From Endomicrobiia bacterium (lineage in GTDB: Bacteria; Elusimicrobiota; Endomicrobiia; DTEH01): a stretch of DNA of 64,000 nucleotides. The notes under the pieces were generated by a model, which saw only the letters and a program-made list of their open reading frames with translations, searched no databases and had not been told where the DNA came from. The stretch lies in NCBI GenBank assembly GCA_025059805.1, contig JANXDG010000035.1, positions 1 to 64,000 of the forward strand, in the 5' to 3' direction. Below, piece after piece: positions 36,298-44,822 of the stretch (position 1 is the stretch's first letter; each line of letters begins with the position of its first letter). Position numbers and translations under genes: made by a program.

Positions 36298-37407
36298 ATG
36301 AAAGTAATTGAAAAATATATATTTAAAAATTTTATTGCAAACCTCTTTATTTATCTAAGTATTTTATCTATCTTGTTGTTACTAAACTATGTGTACCAAT
36401 TAATTTATTCAATAGTTGCACATAAAACACCACTGCTTTATTCTATAAAACTATTTACATATTTATTTCCGTCTGTACTTTCACTAACAATTCCAATAAC
36501 CATATTATTATCAATCTTGATTACATTATCAACAATGAACGAGACTAAAGAATTGTTAGTAGTAGAGACACTTGGTATTAATCGCCTATTTTTTTTCCTG
36601 AAATTGTTTCTCTTGATCTTAATTCTGTCCTTAGGTTTGATCTATTTTAACAACAATGTTGTACCTAAAAGTTACAAAGAGTTCAGAACTACTTACTCTG
36701 AACTTGTAACTTCTAGACCATCTGTAAATTTTTCAGATAACCAAACTCTTATTATACAAAATAAAAAAATTATAGTGAAAAAAACACAAGATCTTGGCAA
36801 TAAGATGTTAATTAAAAACATAATGATTTACACACCAGTTGAGGAACATAATTCAATACAAACAATATTTGCTGAAAATGCATATGTATATAACGATAGT
36901 GATGATAACTTAATTTTAGACCTTTATAATGGTACATCTATCACTGCATCAAAATCTGATTATTCTTCAGTAACATTTTTGAAATTCGGGAATTATAAAT
37001 ATATCATATATAACGATTACATGAAAAAACTTATTTCAAAAACATACAGCTTACGCGAATTAACTACCCAACAACTCATATCCGAATTTATAAAAGAAAC
37101 AAACAATAAAAGAAAAACTTACATCTTATCTGAATTCACCTTAAGATATTCTATATCTCTTAGTTTACTAAGTTTTTCACTGCTTGGTACTGTGTTAGGA
37201 TTAAAAATTAAACGTGGTGCAAAACCGCTTAGTTTTGCTTCTACCATTGGAATTGTAACAATTTATTACTTTTTGTTAACAACAAGTATGTCATTTATCG
37301 AAAATTATAGTTTAGTTATTGATTTCAGTATTGCTCACATAATCATGCAATTACCAAATATACTTTTAGTTATGATAGCATTTTTACTCCATTTGTTTTC
37401 CAAATGA
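36298..37407 (+). CDS. LptF/LptG-family LPS-export permease
   Basis: A 369-residue YjgP/YjgQ-family permease that forms one half of the inner-membrane gate of LPS transport. It starts MKVIEKYIFKNFIANLFIYL, the conserved amphipathic helix and first span. Three spans lie at each end, at about 16-34, 55-77 and 98-117 and then 285-301, 312-330 and 342-365. Between them is a periplasmic jellyroll-like beta domain. SLTIPITILLSILITLSTMN corresponds to the conserved lateral-gate segment. The downstream homologue overlaps by 4 nt. With only one strand switch in the region, this pair is a separate transcription unit. Confidence 0.88.
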   Translation: MKVIEKYIFKNFIANLFIYLSILSILLLLNYVYQLIYSIVAHKTPLLYSIKLFTYLFPSVLSLTIPITILLSILITLSTMNETKELLVVETLGINRLFFFLKLFLLILILSLGLIYFNNNVVPKSYKEFRTTYSELVTSRPSVNFSDNQTLIIQNKKIIVKKTQDLGNKMLIKNIMIYTPVEEHNSIQTIFAENAYVYNDSDDNLILDLYNGTSITASKSDYSSVTFLKFGNYKYIIYNDYMKKLISKTYSLRELTTQQLISEFIKETNNKRKTYILSEFTLRYSISLSLLSFSLLGTVLGLKIKRGAKPLSFASTIGIVTIYYFLLTTSMSFIENYSLVIDFSIAHIIMQLPNILLVMIAFLLHLFSK

Positions 37408-38504
37408 CAACACTAAAAAAATATTTGATTATAGAATTTTTTAAACATTTTATACCGATAGAATTTTTATTTATAACGATTTTTGCGTTGTCAGAATTTT
37501 TCTGGCAAATAGGTGATTTTATAACTTACAAAACACCATTTTTAAATATAATATATTACTTAACTTTATTAGTCCCACTATGGACAACACAAACTCTACC
37601 TCTATCAATTATGCTTTCAACTTTATTAGTTGTAACTAATTTTGTGTTCACAAGAGAAATAATCTCAATACAAACTCTTGGTGTAAATCTAAGAAGGTTT
37701 TTTTCCATCTTACTTATAGCAGGTATATTTTTGTCAATTAGTTCTTTCGCTTTACATGACAAAGTTGCAACTAAACTTTTTAACAATGCGTATACTTTCT
37801 TCCATGAAAAAATAAAGAATGAACAAGTTGATACTGATGTTTTAAAATCATTATCTTATGTAAGCTACATTAATGGATATTCATATGTCTTCATAGAAAA
37901 ATATGATAGGAAGTTAAAAAAATGTTATTCTTTTCTTCTTGAACAATATGATAGTAGTAACAGGAATATGATTCAACAATTATATTCTCCTGAGGGCGAA
38001 AAAATTAATTCAGCACTAAAACTTAAAAATTGTGTGATAAGACAGTTTTCTGGTCCCACAATTATTAGTGAAAAACTTTATAATGAATACCTTTATAAAC
38101 TACCCATTGATATTGAAGAATTTCGTTATGATTTCTCATCAATGCCATTGGATAAGCTAAACATTGCGGAATTGAAACACGCAATACAAATTCTAACCTA
38201 TAAAGGAGAATCAACTTACAGAATAATAGCTGAGATTAGTTTTAGATATGCTATCTCGTCCTTAAATTTTATTATAATGTTGGTCTCAATCTCGCTTGGT
38301 AAAACTACTTCTTCACAATACGGCAAACTTACAAGTTTTGTATATACAATAATTGCATTAATTGTTTATTGGACTTCTTTATCATTTTGCAGAACATTTG
38401 GTGAGTTAAACATTATCAACCCTATGGTATCCGTCTGGATACCTAATATCGTTTTCTTCATTTTTGGTACTATACTGTATTTTAGGAGATATGTATTAAA
38501 CTAA
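37404..38504 (+). CDS. LptF/LptG-family LPS-export permease (partner)
   Basis: A 366-residue second YjgP/YjgQ permease. It has the same layout as its neighbour: MTTLKKYLIIEFFKHFIPIE at the start, LPLSIMLSTLLVVTNFVFTR as the gate segment, a periplasmic beta domain from about 125 to 260 and three C-terminal spans ending IFGTILYFRRYVLN. LptF and LptG act as a heterodimer with LptB and LptC, which are absent from this window. Which of the two is LptF and which is LptG cannot be told with certainty. The gene ends 6 nt before the convergent PorV-like gene, with no obvious terminator between. Confidence 0.88.
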   Translation: MTTLKKYLIIEFFKHFIPIEFLFITIFALSEFFWQIGDFITYKTPFLNIIYYLTLLVPLWTTQTLPLSIMLSTLLVVTNFVFTREIISIQTLGVNLRRFFSILLIAGIFLSISSFALHDKVATKLFNNAYTFFHEKIKNEQVDTDVLKSLSYVSYINGYSYVFIEKYDRKLKKCYSFLLEQYDSSNRNMIQQLYSPEGEKINSALKLKNCVIRQFSGPTIISEKLYNEYLYKLPIDIEEFRYDFSSMPLDKLNIAELKHAIQILTYKGESTYRIIAEISFRYAISSLNFIIMLVSISLGKTTSSQYGKLTSFVYTIIALIVYWTSLSFCRTFGELNIINPMVSVWIPNIVFFIFGTILYFRRYVLN

Positions 38505-38510
38505 ATCACG

Positions 38511-39407
38511 CTAATGCGTTAATTTTATACTAACCAGTAAACCATGCAAATTACCTAAGTATTTGTGTTGTGTGAATGAATAATCAAAAACGATTCTATT
38601 AATTTTTATCCCGATACCACTGCTATATATTTCTATATAGTTACCTAAACCATATCCCAAATTTAGCACTACACTGTTTTTAAGATCTTTGCTACTGTAA
38701 ACATTTGCTGAAATACCAAATTTTAGATTATCATCTAACTTTTTCTGAATATAGTTTTCATAACCAATAATAAATTTTATCCGTTTTAGCTCAAGACCTA
38801 AAGCTTCACTATGCGTTAAATTACTATTTGTACCAAGGCCTCTTACAACAGCACCAATCTTTAAAGATTTAAATACATCTCCACCAAACCGATATAAATA
38901 TAATAAGCCAATATTACCTCCCCAATATTGTGAATTTGTATTAATACTTTCACGTAAGCCATATCCTGATAATCCTAACCATAAGTGATACTTCTTACCT
39001 GAAGTTAATACTGAAGAAAAACCAAACGCTGCTAAAGTTGTAGAATACTCAGCTTCTTCTCCCGTAAGTTCTCCTTCAATATTTCTTACTTTTATTTTTC
39101 CTGAAGTGAACTTACCTAATACTACTGCAACAGAATTATCAACACCTGCTGTCCTTTCTTTAAATGAAAATCCAAAAATGTCATAACTTGTATCCGCAAA
39201 ATAAAGTATTTTGTTGTATTCAATATTGAATCCTGACTGTACCATAGCTAACATTGATGGGTTCATAACAACACTAAACGCTCCACTGTCAACAAGTGAT
39301 ACCTCGCCAGCTAACGAAAAACTTTTCCCAACAGGAAGATTAAGAATTTCAACTTGTTCTGCAAAACACAGATATACTAAAAGTATAGTGTATAATATTT
39401 TTTTCAT
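38511..39407 (-). CDS. PorV/PorQ-like outer-membrane barrel
   Basis: A 298-residue exported protein (signal MKKILYTILLVYLCFA). After a short N-terminus with LPVGKSFSLAGEVSLVDSGA and VVMNPSMLAM it has the layout of the PorV/PorQ/UPF0164 family, where the usual text is a GARA..ADD..A..NPAGLA region. It then alternates amphipathic strands and ends LHGLLVSIKLTH. The family is FadL-like. In type 9 secretion PorV shuttles CTD-bearing cargo. Here the next gene upstream encodes an M6 protease with a C-terminal FlgD/CTD-like domain, and the two overlap by 4 nt, so the pairing of cargo and barrel is suggestive. Confidence 0.7.
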   Translation of the reverse strand: MKKILYTILLVYLCFAEQVEILNLPVGKSFSLAGEVSLVDSGAFSVVMNPSMLAMVQSGFNIEYNKILYFADTSYDIFGFSFKERTAGVDNSVAVVLGKFTSGKIKVRNIEGELTGEEAEYSTTLAAFGFSSVLTSGKKYHLWLGLSGYGLRESINTNSQYWGGNIGLLYLYRFGGDVFKSLKIGAVVRGLGTNSNLTHSEALGLELKRIKFIIGYENYIQKKLDDNLKFGISANVYSSKDLKNSVVLNLGYGLGNYIEIYSSGIGIKINRIVFDYSFTQHKYLGNLHGLLVSIKLTH

Positions 39408-41026
39408 TTCTTAATTATAAACTTTTCAACTTTATGTATAGTCTCACCTTTGACAACTACAAAATACAACCCTGGAGAGAGTCTTTCATTATTATCGTCA
39501 ATTGTCCACCATTGAACTGAATTATTCCCAGCAGGATAAAAGTTTTTACCAAAGTTCTTAACAAGTTTACCTGAAATGTTATAAACTAATATCTCAATTT
39601 CATCATCTTGTGGTAGATTAAAACCTATAACCATTATCCTGCCTGGATATGTATAATTATTACCAATCTTAACCTCACCAGAGGCAAGGTTTTTAATCTC
39701 TAACTGATAAAGAATATTAAATTTTGCATATTGATTTTCTATGGCTATATCCATTACAAAAGTAGGTATTGGCTCACCATTATACGCCCAAACATTGTAG
39801 TCCGAAGGGATAAATGACATTCCAGATGTAAACACATCGGTTGGCTCACCCAAATTTTTATTATTAATCTTCGTCATGTCAGCCTCAACTAAATCTACAC
39901 CTAAATGTGGAATACCTGAGTTTATATCATTTCTTTCCAGTCTATTTCTATCCATTGCAATGCGATCATCAATACGCCATATCAAAATACCTTCACCTGG
40001 TAAAGAACTGTCAAAAGCTAATTTCCTCTTATACTCTAGCAAAAAGTATTCCTGCGTGGAGTCATCAGCAGTGATTATTTCTATCTTTACCACTGAAGGT
40101 GATACCTCAACATAAGGAAGTTGGACATTCCTCGTTGTAGTTGACACAACCATCGGTTCTACCCAACCAAGGAATTTTTTACACCAGGCAGATAAATGTG
40201 CAGGTTGTGAACCTGCAGGATTTCCTAACCAACAACCAGCATCCATTAAACACCATATACCAACTATAGAATATTGATTTCCATCTTGTGCTGGATAATA
40301 CAAATCAGGCAAACCAAGCTGGTGTCCAAATTCATGACAGACAACACCTAGTGGAGATGCATTAAGTTCTTTCTCAGGTACTATTGTTCCGTCAAAAAAA
40401 CCATTAACAGCAGGCGCATCTTTTTCCCAATTTACATATACTGACCAAATATTACTTAAATCAGTCGATTCCGCACCATACCCAGCATGAAGAACCATAA
40501 CACAGTGATAATTTTGTTTATTGACGCCAGACTTTATTATAGCATCTTTCACAAGTTGGCTCAAACTTTCTTCCGTATTCTGAGCGTAGTAACTCATATT
40601 TTTTGGCATTGTATATGCGACTTCCTGCCCTGTTAAAATTGCTGTTGTACCACCGTTATAAAAAAATGTAATTTCAAGTTTCAGTTGACCATAAGAAACT
40701 TCATTGTAATAATTTTTAAGCTGTGTAAAAGTTTGATTTGCTGTTGTATACCAACCAGAAGTGAATTTTTTGTCATTAAAATCTACGATTATTACTGCAA
40801 CTTTTTTGGTACCAACAGAACCGATAGTTTTCGCAATATCCTTAGCAGGTGCTCTTTTTTTTATCAGGTGGGATACATCCGGTAATACTTTAACACTATC
40901 TCTTGGTTGACCCTTTAAGTACCTACCAGAAATATGAGGTGCAGATAAGATATGCCCTTGGCAAGAAAAAAAACAAAATATTAAAAGAACGAATAATAAA
41001 ACTTTCTCTTTTCTACCTAGGTACAC
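39404..41026 (-). CDS. M6-family metalloprotease with C-terminal FlgD/CTD-like domain
   Basis: A 540-residue exported zinc protease of the immune-inhibitor-A (M6) family. The N-terminus is a membrane-targeting signal with a lipobox-like end (LLIFCFFSCQG). The active site is CHEFGHQLGLPDLYYP (HExxHxxGxxD), followed by the M6-type LMDAGCWLG. From about residue 450 there is a FlgD-Ig-like fold (MVIGFNLPQDDEIEILVYNI, GLYFVVVKGE) ending in a basic tail VEKFIIKK, like the sorting domain of type 9 secreted proteins. The PorV-like gene follows with a 4-nt overlap. It could be an exported or surface protease. Confidence 0.85.
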   Translation of the reverse strand: MYLGRKEKVLLFVLLIFCFFSCQGHILSAPHISGRYLKGQPRDSVKVLPDVSHLIKKRAPAKDIAKTIGSVGTKKVAVIIVDFNDKKFTSGWYTTANQTFTQLKNYYNEVSYGQLKLEITFFYNGGTTAILTGQEVAYTMPKNMSYYAQNTEESLSQLVKDAIIKSGVNKQNYHCVMVLHAGYGAESTDLSNIWSVYVNWEKDAPAVNGFFDGTIVPEKELNASPLGVVCHEFGHQLGLPDLYYPAQDGNQYSIVGIWCLMDAGCWLGNPAGSQPAHLSAWCKKFLGWVEPMVVSTTTRNVQLPYVEVSPSVVKIEIITADDSTQEYFLLEYKRKLAFDSSLPGEGILIWRIDDRIAMDRNRLERNDINSGIPHLGVDLVEADMTKINNKNLGEPTDVFTSGMSFIPSDYNVWAYNGEPIPTFVMDIAIENQYAKFNILYQLEIKNLASGEVKIGNNYTYPGRIMVIGFNLPQDDEIEILVYNISGKLVKNFGKNFYPAGNNSVQWWTIDDNNERLSPGLYFVVVKGETIHKVEKFIIKK

Positions 41027-41076
41027 TTTATAACTTTCCTAAGTTCCACAGTTTAATTTCAGGTTCATAAAAGAAA

Positions 41077-42261
41077 TTAATAACTATATGTAAATTTAAT
41101 ACCAAAATAATGCCCAGTATAGTTATATGGATAGTATTTTTCAAACTTCATATTTGATGTTTGATGTTGATATGTATAGAATAGAGATAACTTCCTATGT
41201 TGATCTAAACTTTGTGTTGAATAAATTAAAGATAGTAAAGTCAGTTGGTTTCGTTGTTTTTCATCCATAATAAAATTATTATTTCTATCCCTTGGCTGCC
41301 TCGACAGATACGAAGTAAACTCAGCCTCTGGTGCAAATGTTAAAACTTTTGTTTTTGTAAGATAAAAATTCACAGGTAATGAAATAATAAATTTAGTGTA
41401 ATCATAATAATCATTTATAACTTGCGGTGTTGAAGTTGTGATGTCATATGATGTTAGATATAGAAACGCTTGGTTTGAATCTTTATACTTTACCGAAAAG
41501 TATGGAGAAAAAGAAATAAATTTTGCTAATTTTATAATCTCAGGATAATAGCTAACATTCAAAGAAAAATCTTTTTGTTTCTCGTCAGAATATATGCCTG
41601 TTTCTTTTAAAACATTTTGTTTTACGAAATTTTGTAAAGTCATAGTTATACCGAAATTATGAATCTTATAGTTACCCTTTAAACCTAATATAAACATATG
41701 ATTATCCTGTTTACCAGCAGTTGTTTCTTCTGAACCAGAAATATACTCTTCAATCAAGTTTGTATAGTTAGGAAATTTTATGAAGTTATAACCAAGTTGA
41801 GTCTTTAGTTTAAACTCATTACTAATTTGGTATTCAACTTCTTCTGTAAAACCTATCCGTTCATTATCGTATAAACCAAGACCCCATAATTCGTTTGTCC
41901 CTGTACGCCAAAAATCATATCCGTAATTAAGTCTTGTCTTAAAAATAAACTTGGCATATTGATAACTATATTGCAAAACTAAACTATGTCCCATCATTCT
42001 TTGTTCAAACTGTTCCCCTTCTTGACGTTTAAGACCAGGACCTTCGTATTTTAACTGATAATAAAACATACCCGTATGTTTATCAACTGGTTTTACAATA
42101 AAACCAATATCATTTGATAAAATAGTAGTCCAACCCCATTTGCCAACAGAAGGTAAATATACTCCTTCAGAAAAATTAAATGAATAATAAGGTAACCATT
42201 TCTCTGCAAAAATAAAACTTTTAAGTATTAAAATAGAACTGAGAATTTTTATTTTTTTCAT
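41077..42261 (-). CDS. Predicted outer-membrane beta-barrel protein
   Basis: A 394-residue protein from the ATG at 42261 (MKKIKILSSILILKSFIFAE), chosen because GGAGAG lies 8 nt upstream and gives a signal peptide; a longer reading to 42321 lacks these. The body consists of alternating strands rich in Tyr, Phe and Asn, and it ends GHYFGIKFTYSY, a standard barrel C-terminus with an aromatic last residue. No family is recognised. It is encoded with a second barrel gene immediately upstream. It is probably a structural or porin-type protein. Confidence 0.7.
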   Translation of the reverse strand: MKKIKILSSILILKSFIFAEKWLPYYSFNFSEGVYLPSVGKWGWTTILSNDIGFIVKPVDKHTGMFYYQLKYEGPGLKRQEGEQFEQRMMGHSLVLQYSYQYAKFIFKTRLNYGYDFWRTGTNELWGLGLYDNERIGFTEEVEYQISNEFKLKTQLGYNFIKFPNYTNLIEEYISGSEETTAGKQDNHMFILGLKGNYKIHNFGITMTLQNFVKQNVLKETGIYSDEKQKDFSLNVSYYPEIIKLAKFISFSPYFSVKYKDSNQAFLYLTSYDITTSTPQVINDYYDYTKFIISLPVNFYLTKTKVLTFAPEAEFTSYLSRQPRDRNNNFIMDEKQRNQLTLLSLIYSTQSLDQHRKLSLFYTYQHQTSNMKFEKYYPYNYTGHYFGIKFTYSY

Positions 42262-42308
42262 TAGGTTTCTCTCCTTATTACATATATGAGACTTAGATTT
42301 ATAACTAA

Positions 42309-43067
42309 TTAAAATTCCCATTTATACGCTATGTATGGATGAAAAACTAATAATCCTTCAGGAAATATATCTAGGCCCAATCGTAAATGACTATATTCAG
42401 CACCGAGCCTTGCGACAATTTTCTTATACTTCAAACCATACCCCATCTGTGCTACGATAAGTTTTTTCTTTTCTGTTGGCAACATTATCCCTGTGAACAA
42501 GAATGTATCGTTAATTCTAAAGTTAAATTCGTTTAATATACTTCCGTAAAATTCAAATTCTTCAGCAAATTTTACTTTTAATAAGAATTCGGAATGTTTA
42601 ACTCCTAAATATAAAACTGTGTTCTCAAAAGTTTTTGATAATACTAAACCATAATAATATACATTATTTTCTGGTTTAGGTATTTCATCTCCGTTTTCAT
42701 TCTTAGATGGTATCAAGTTTAGTGCAAGAATTCTACCAAATCCAAATATTGCACCAATTTGTGGAATGTAATTTCTTTCTTTGTTAAATCTTATTTTAAA
42801 AGAAATATTTCCTAATGTTGTTGGTAACAACGTTGGAAATAAATTAAATCCAAAACCAAAATATTTATTTTTCAATCCCGTAATTTGTCCTGCAGGAAGT
42901 GGTGAACAATCCTCTATATTTTGTTGTAAGTTAAAAAACAAATCCCCAGGGTTTTCTATAAAATTTAAACCTAAGTCAATAATTTCCTGTGGTAATTGAG
43001 TTTCACAAAAACAATTTGTAATCAACGAAAAATAAAAAATAAATAAATATGTGAATATTTTTTTCAT
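42309..43067 (-). CDS. Predicted outer-membrane beta-barrel protein
   Basis: A 252-residue protein with a signal peptide (MKKIFTYLFIFYFSLITNCF, mature near CETQ) and alternating amphipathic strands. It ends FHPYIAYKWEF with a C-terminal Phe, the classic BAM recognition residue. The N-terminal part has a FNLQQNIEDC segment with Cys but no lipobox. No named family is seen. It sits 30 nt after the FecR-domain gene and 47 nt before the next barrel gene's start, so it is probably part of the same transcript. Confidence 0.65.
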   Translation of the reverse strand: MKKIFTYLFIFYFSLITNCFCETQLPQEIIDLGLNFIENPGDLFFNLQQNIEDCSPLPAGQITGLKNKYFGFGFNLFPTLLPTTLGNISFKIRFNKERNYIPQIGAIFGFGRILALNLIPSKNENGDEIPKPENNVYYYGLVLSKTFENTVLYLGVKHSEFLLKVKFAEEFEFYGSILNEFNFRINDTFLFTGIMLPTEKKKLIVAQMGYGLKYKKIVARLGAEYSHLRLGLDIFPEGLLVFHPYIAYKWEF

Positions 43068-43097
43068 AAATTCTCCCTCTTAGTTGGACTTTATTTT

Positions 43098-44714
43098 TTA
43101 ATTTTCAGTTTCAATATCTAAATTACCTAACGATGGTGCTATTTGTTTAACCAGTGCAACAATGATGTCCGGTGTAATAACAAGATCTATGTTTTTGTTA
43201 AAAAAGTTTGCACCTGGACCACTAAATTGACCATCTGGTTTTCTTACGAAAACTATACTTTCAAACGCAATTTCTTTAAGCATAGTGAACGGATCTTTTG
43301 AACCACCAGAAATAAAATATGATGGGCTTAAAATCTCACCATTGTTGTTTATCAAGTAAACTTCACTTTGTAACCATAAAATATCTTTGTTATTAACTAT
43401 ACCATCTCCGTTGATGTCTTTTTTAACCGGTAACGGACCTTCAGCCCAGCCCCAAAGTTTACCATCATCTTCATCCTTACTTTTCCCTTCAGGTAGTTTA
43501 CCTTTCACTTCTTCGTCATAGTCTGTATCTACTTCGTAGGTTTCATTACCGTTAGAAATTTGTATTTTCCCCTCACCGTCAAGTTTCCACTTGCCATTCT
43601 CGTAAATTTTGTTAAATTTTACTTCCTGGAGGAAACTATCGTTTAAATTATTACTGGCTTTATGTGTAAATTCACAATATACTCTTGTAGGATAGAAATC
43701 AAGACTATCATTTTTATTTTTTTCAGCAATAAAACCAGGCCATTCTGAAATTTTTTCTGGCAGTGCTTGGTTAAATTCTATACCAAGTTTTAAAATATCA
43801 ATCCTTGGTTTGTTGGAAGCAACTTCTGAAGCGTAATTAGAGTAATATCCTTTGTATTTGTACATATCACGTTTTGTAATATTTATAAACTCCACAGCAT
43901 TATCTTTATTTCTTGAGATAACTTGTTCTACTCGTGTAAGATTACCGTGTATATCACGTAAAGTTCGTCCTGTCTCAAAATCAGCATCTTTCACTTGTTG
44001 GACTGTCTCTAAAAGATAGTATTTTTCCATTTTAACATCATTAATAAAATCTCGCAATTCATCTTTTAATCTATCAATATTTCTGATGTCCTTCTCTTCA
44101 AAAACCTCTTCTTTATGTTCAAATTCTTTTAACAATTCGTTAAGTTTATCTTTATCTACACCTGACTTTTGGCCAAGTCCAGCATCGGTAACATTACAAC
44201 TTTCGTTTTCATTTACTTCGGTAGTATTACCCAAATTGTCTGAAAACAAAACATTACCTTCTATAACTATTAAATCTGATATTCCATTTTCAAAACTTAA
44301 CATAAACTTAGTACCGCGAACAGATGCTACGGAAACCGGAGTTCTAACTTCAAAATTTTGTCCAGGTTGTCTCGGGGTAACCTCTGCTTTCAACCTACCA
44401 TTCTTTAAATCTAAAGTAGTATCGTTGTTTGTTAATCGTCTTAAACTAATTTCTGAATTAGCACCTAAAACAATATTGCTACCATCCTGGAAAATTAGGA
44501 CAGCCATGCTATCCTTACCTGTTCTTATTATGTAATCCTCCTTGAGTAACATACCTTTTTTTATAGACAGTTTCTTACCTTCAACAAGTATTTCTACTTT
44601 ACCTTTGTAACTAGATAAGACAACGCTTGTAGATTCCCCCTCTGACAAGAAACAATAAGTAGAGAGATACAATAATGTTAAAACTTTTATTGCTACAATT
44701 TTTCCTATTTTCAT
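43098..44714 (-). CDS. FecR-domain protein with coiled coil and dockerin-like loop
   Basis: A 538-residue exported protein. Residues 30-180 form a FecR domain: VVLSSYKGKVEILVEGKKLS, FQDGSNIVLGANSEISLRRL, VRTPVSVASVRGTKFMLSFE. A charged coiled-coil region follows (about 185-260), then a long unknown domain. Near residue 440 the loop DINGDGIVNNKDI is a Ca2+-binding dockerin/EF-hand-like motif. In transport systems FecR relays signals to sigma factors, but many exported FecR-domain proteins are not regulators. A promoter lies just upstream. The function is unknown; a surface or periplasmic scaffold is likely. Confidence 0.75.
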   Translation of the reverse strand: MKIGKIVAIKVLTLLYLSTYCFLSEGESTSVVLSSYKGKVEILVEGKKLSIKKGMLLKEDYIIRTGKDSMAVLIFQDGSNIVLGANSEISLRRLTNNDTTLDLKNGRLKAEVTPRQPGQNFEVRTPVSVASVRGTKFMLSFENGISDLIVIEGNVLFSDNLGNTTEVNENESCNVTDAGLGQKSGVDKDKLNELLKEFEHKEEVFEEKDIRNIDRLKDELRDFINDVKMEKYYLLETVQQVKDADFETGRTLRDIHGNLTRVEQVISRNKDNAVEFINITKRDMYKYKGYYSNYASEVASNKPRIDILKLGIEFNQALPEKISEWPGFIAEKNKNDSLDFYPTRVYCEFTHKASNNLNDSFLQEVKFNKIYENGKWKLDGEGKIQISNGNETYEVDTDYDEEVKGKLPEGKSKDEDDGKLWGWAEGPLPVKKDINGDGIVNNKDILWLQSEVYLINNNGEILSPSYFISGGSKDPFTMLKEIAFESIVFVRKPDGQFSGPGANFFNKNIDLVITPDIIVALVKQIAPSLGNLDIETEN

Positions 44715-44766
44715 ATTTGATCTCTACCTCCAATTATGTAATGTAATTTGTTTTTGTTTATTACTA

Positions 44767-44795
44767 TATGTATAAAATGTATAAATTAAAGTCAA
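44767..44795 (-). promoter_or_regulatory. Sigma70-type promoter for the FecR gene
   Basis: On the minus strand TTGACT (44790-44795) and TACATA (44767-44772) are separated by 17 nt. They lie about 50 nt before the FecR-domain start in a 108-nt gap, one of the few gaps over 100 nt in this half of the window. Confidence 0.5.
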
Positions 44796-44799
44796 CAAG

Positions 44800-44815
44800 T
44801 GTGATAAAAATCACG
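44800..44815 (-). promoter_or_regulatory. CRP/FNR-like palindrome
   Basis: TGTGATAAAAATCACG is one base from the CRP consensus TGTGA-N6-TCACA and is a perfect inverted repeat over its inner bases. It lies 4 nt upstream of the -35 box of the FecR promoter, with its centre about 46 nt from the expected start point. A CRP/FNR-superfamily regulator could act here; the site could also be a small hairpin. Confidence 0.35.
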
Positions 44816-44822
44816 TTTTAGT

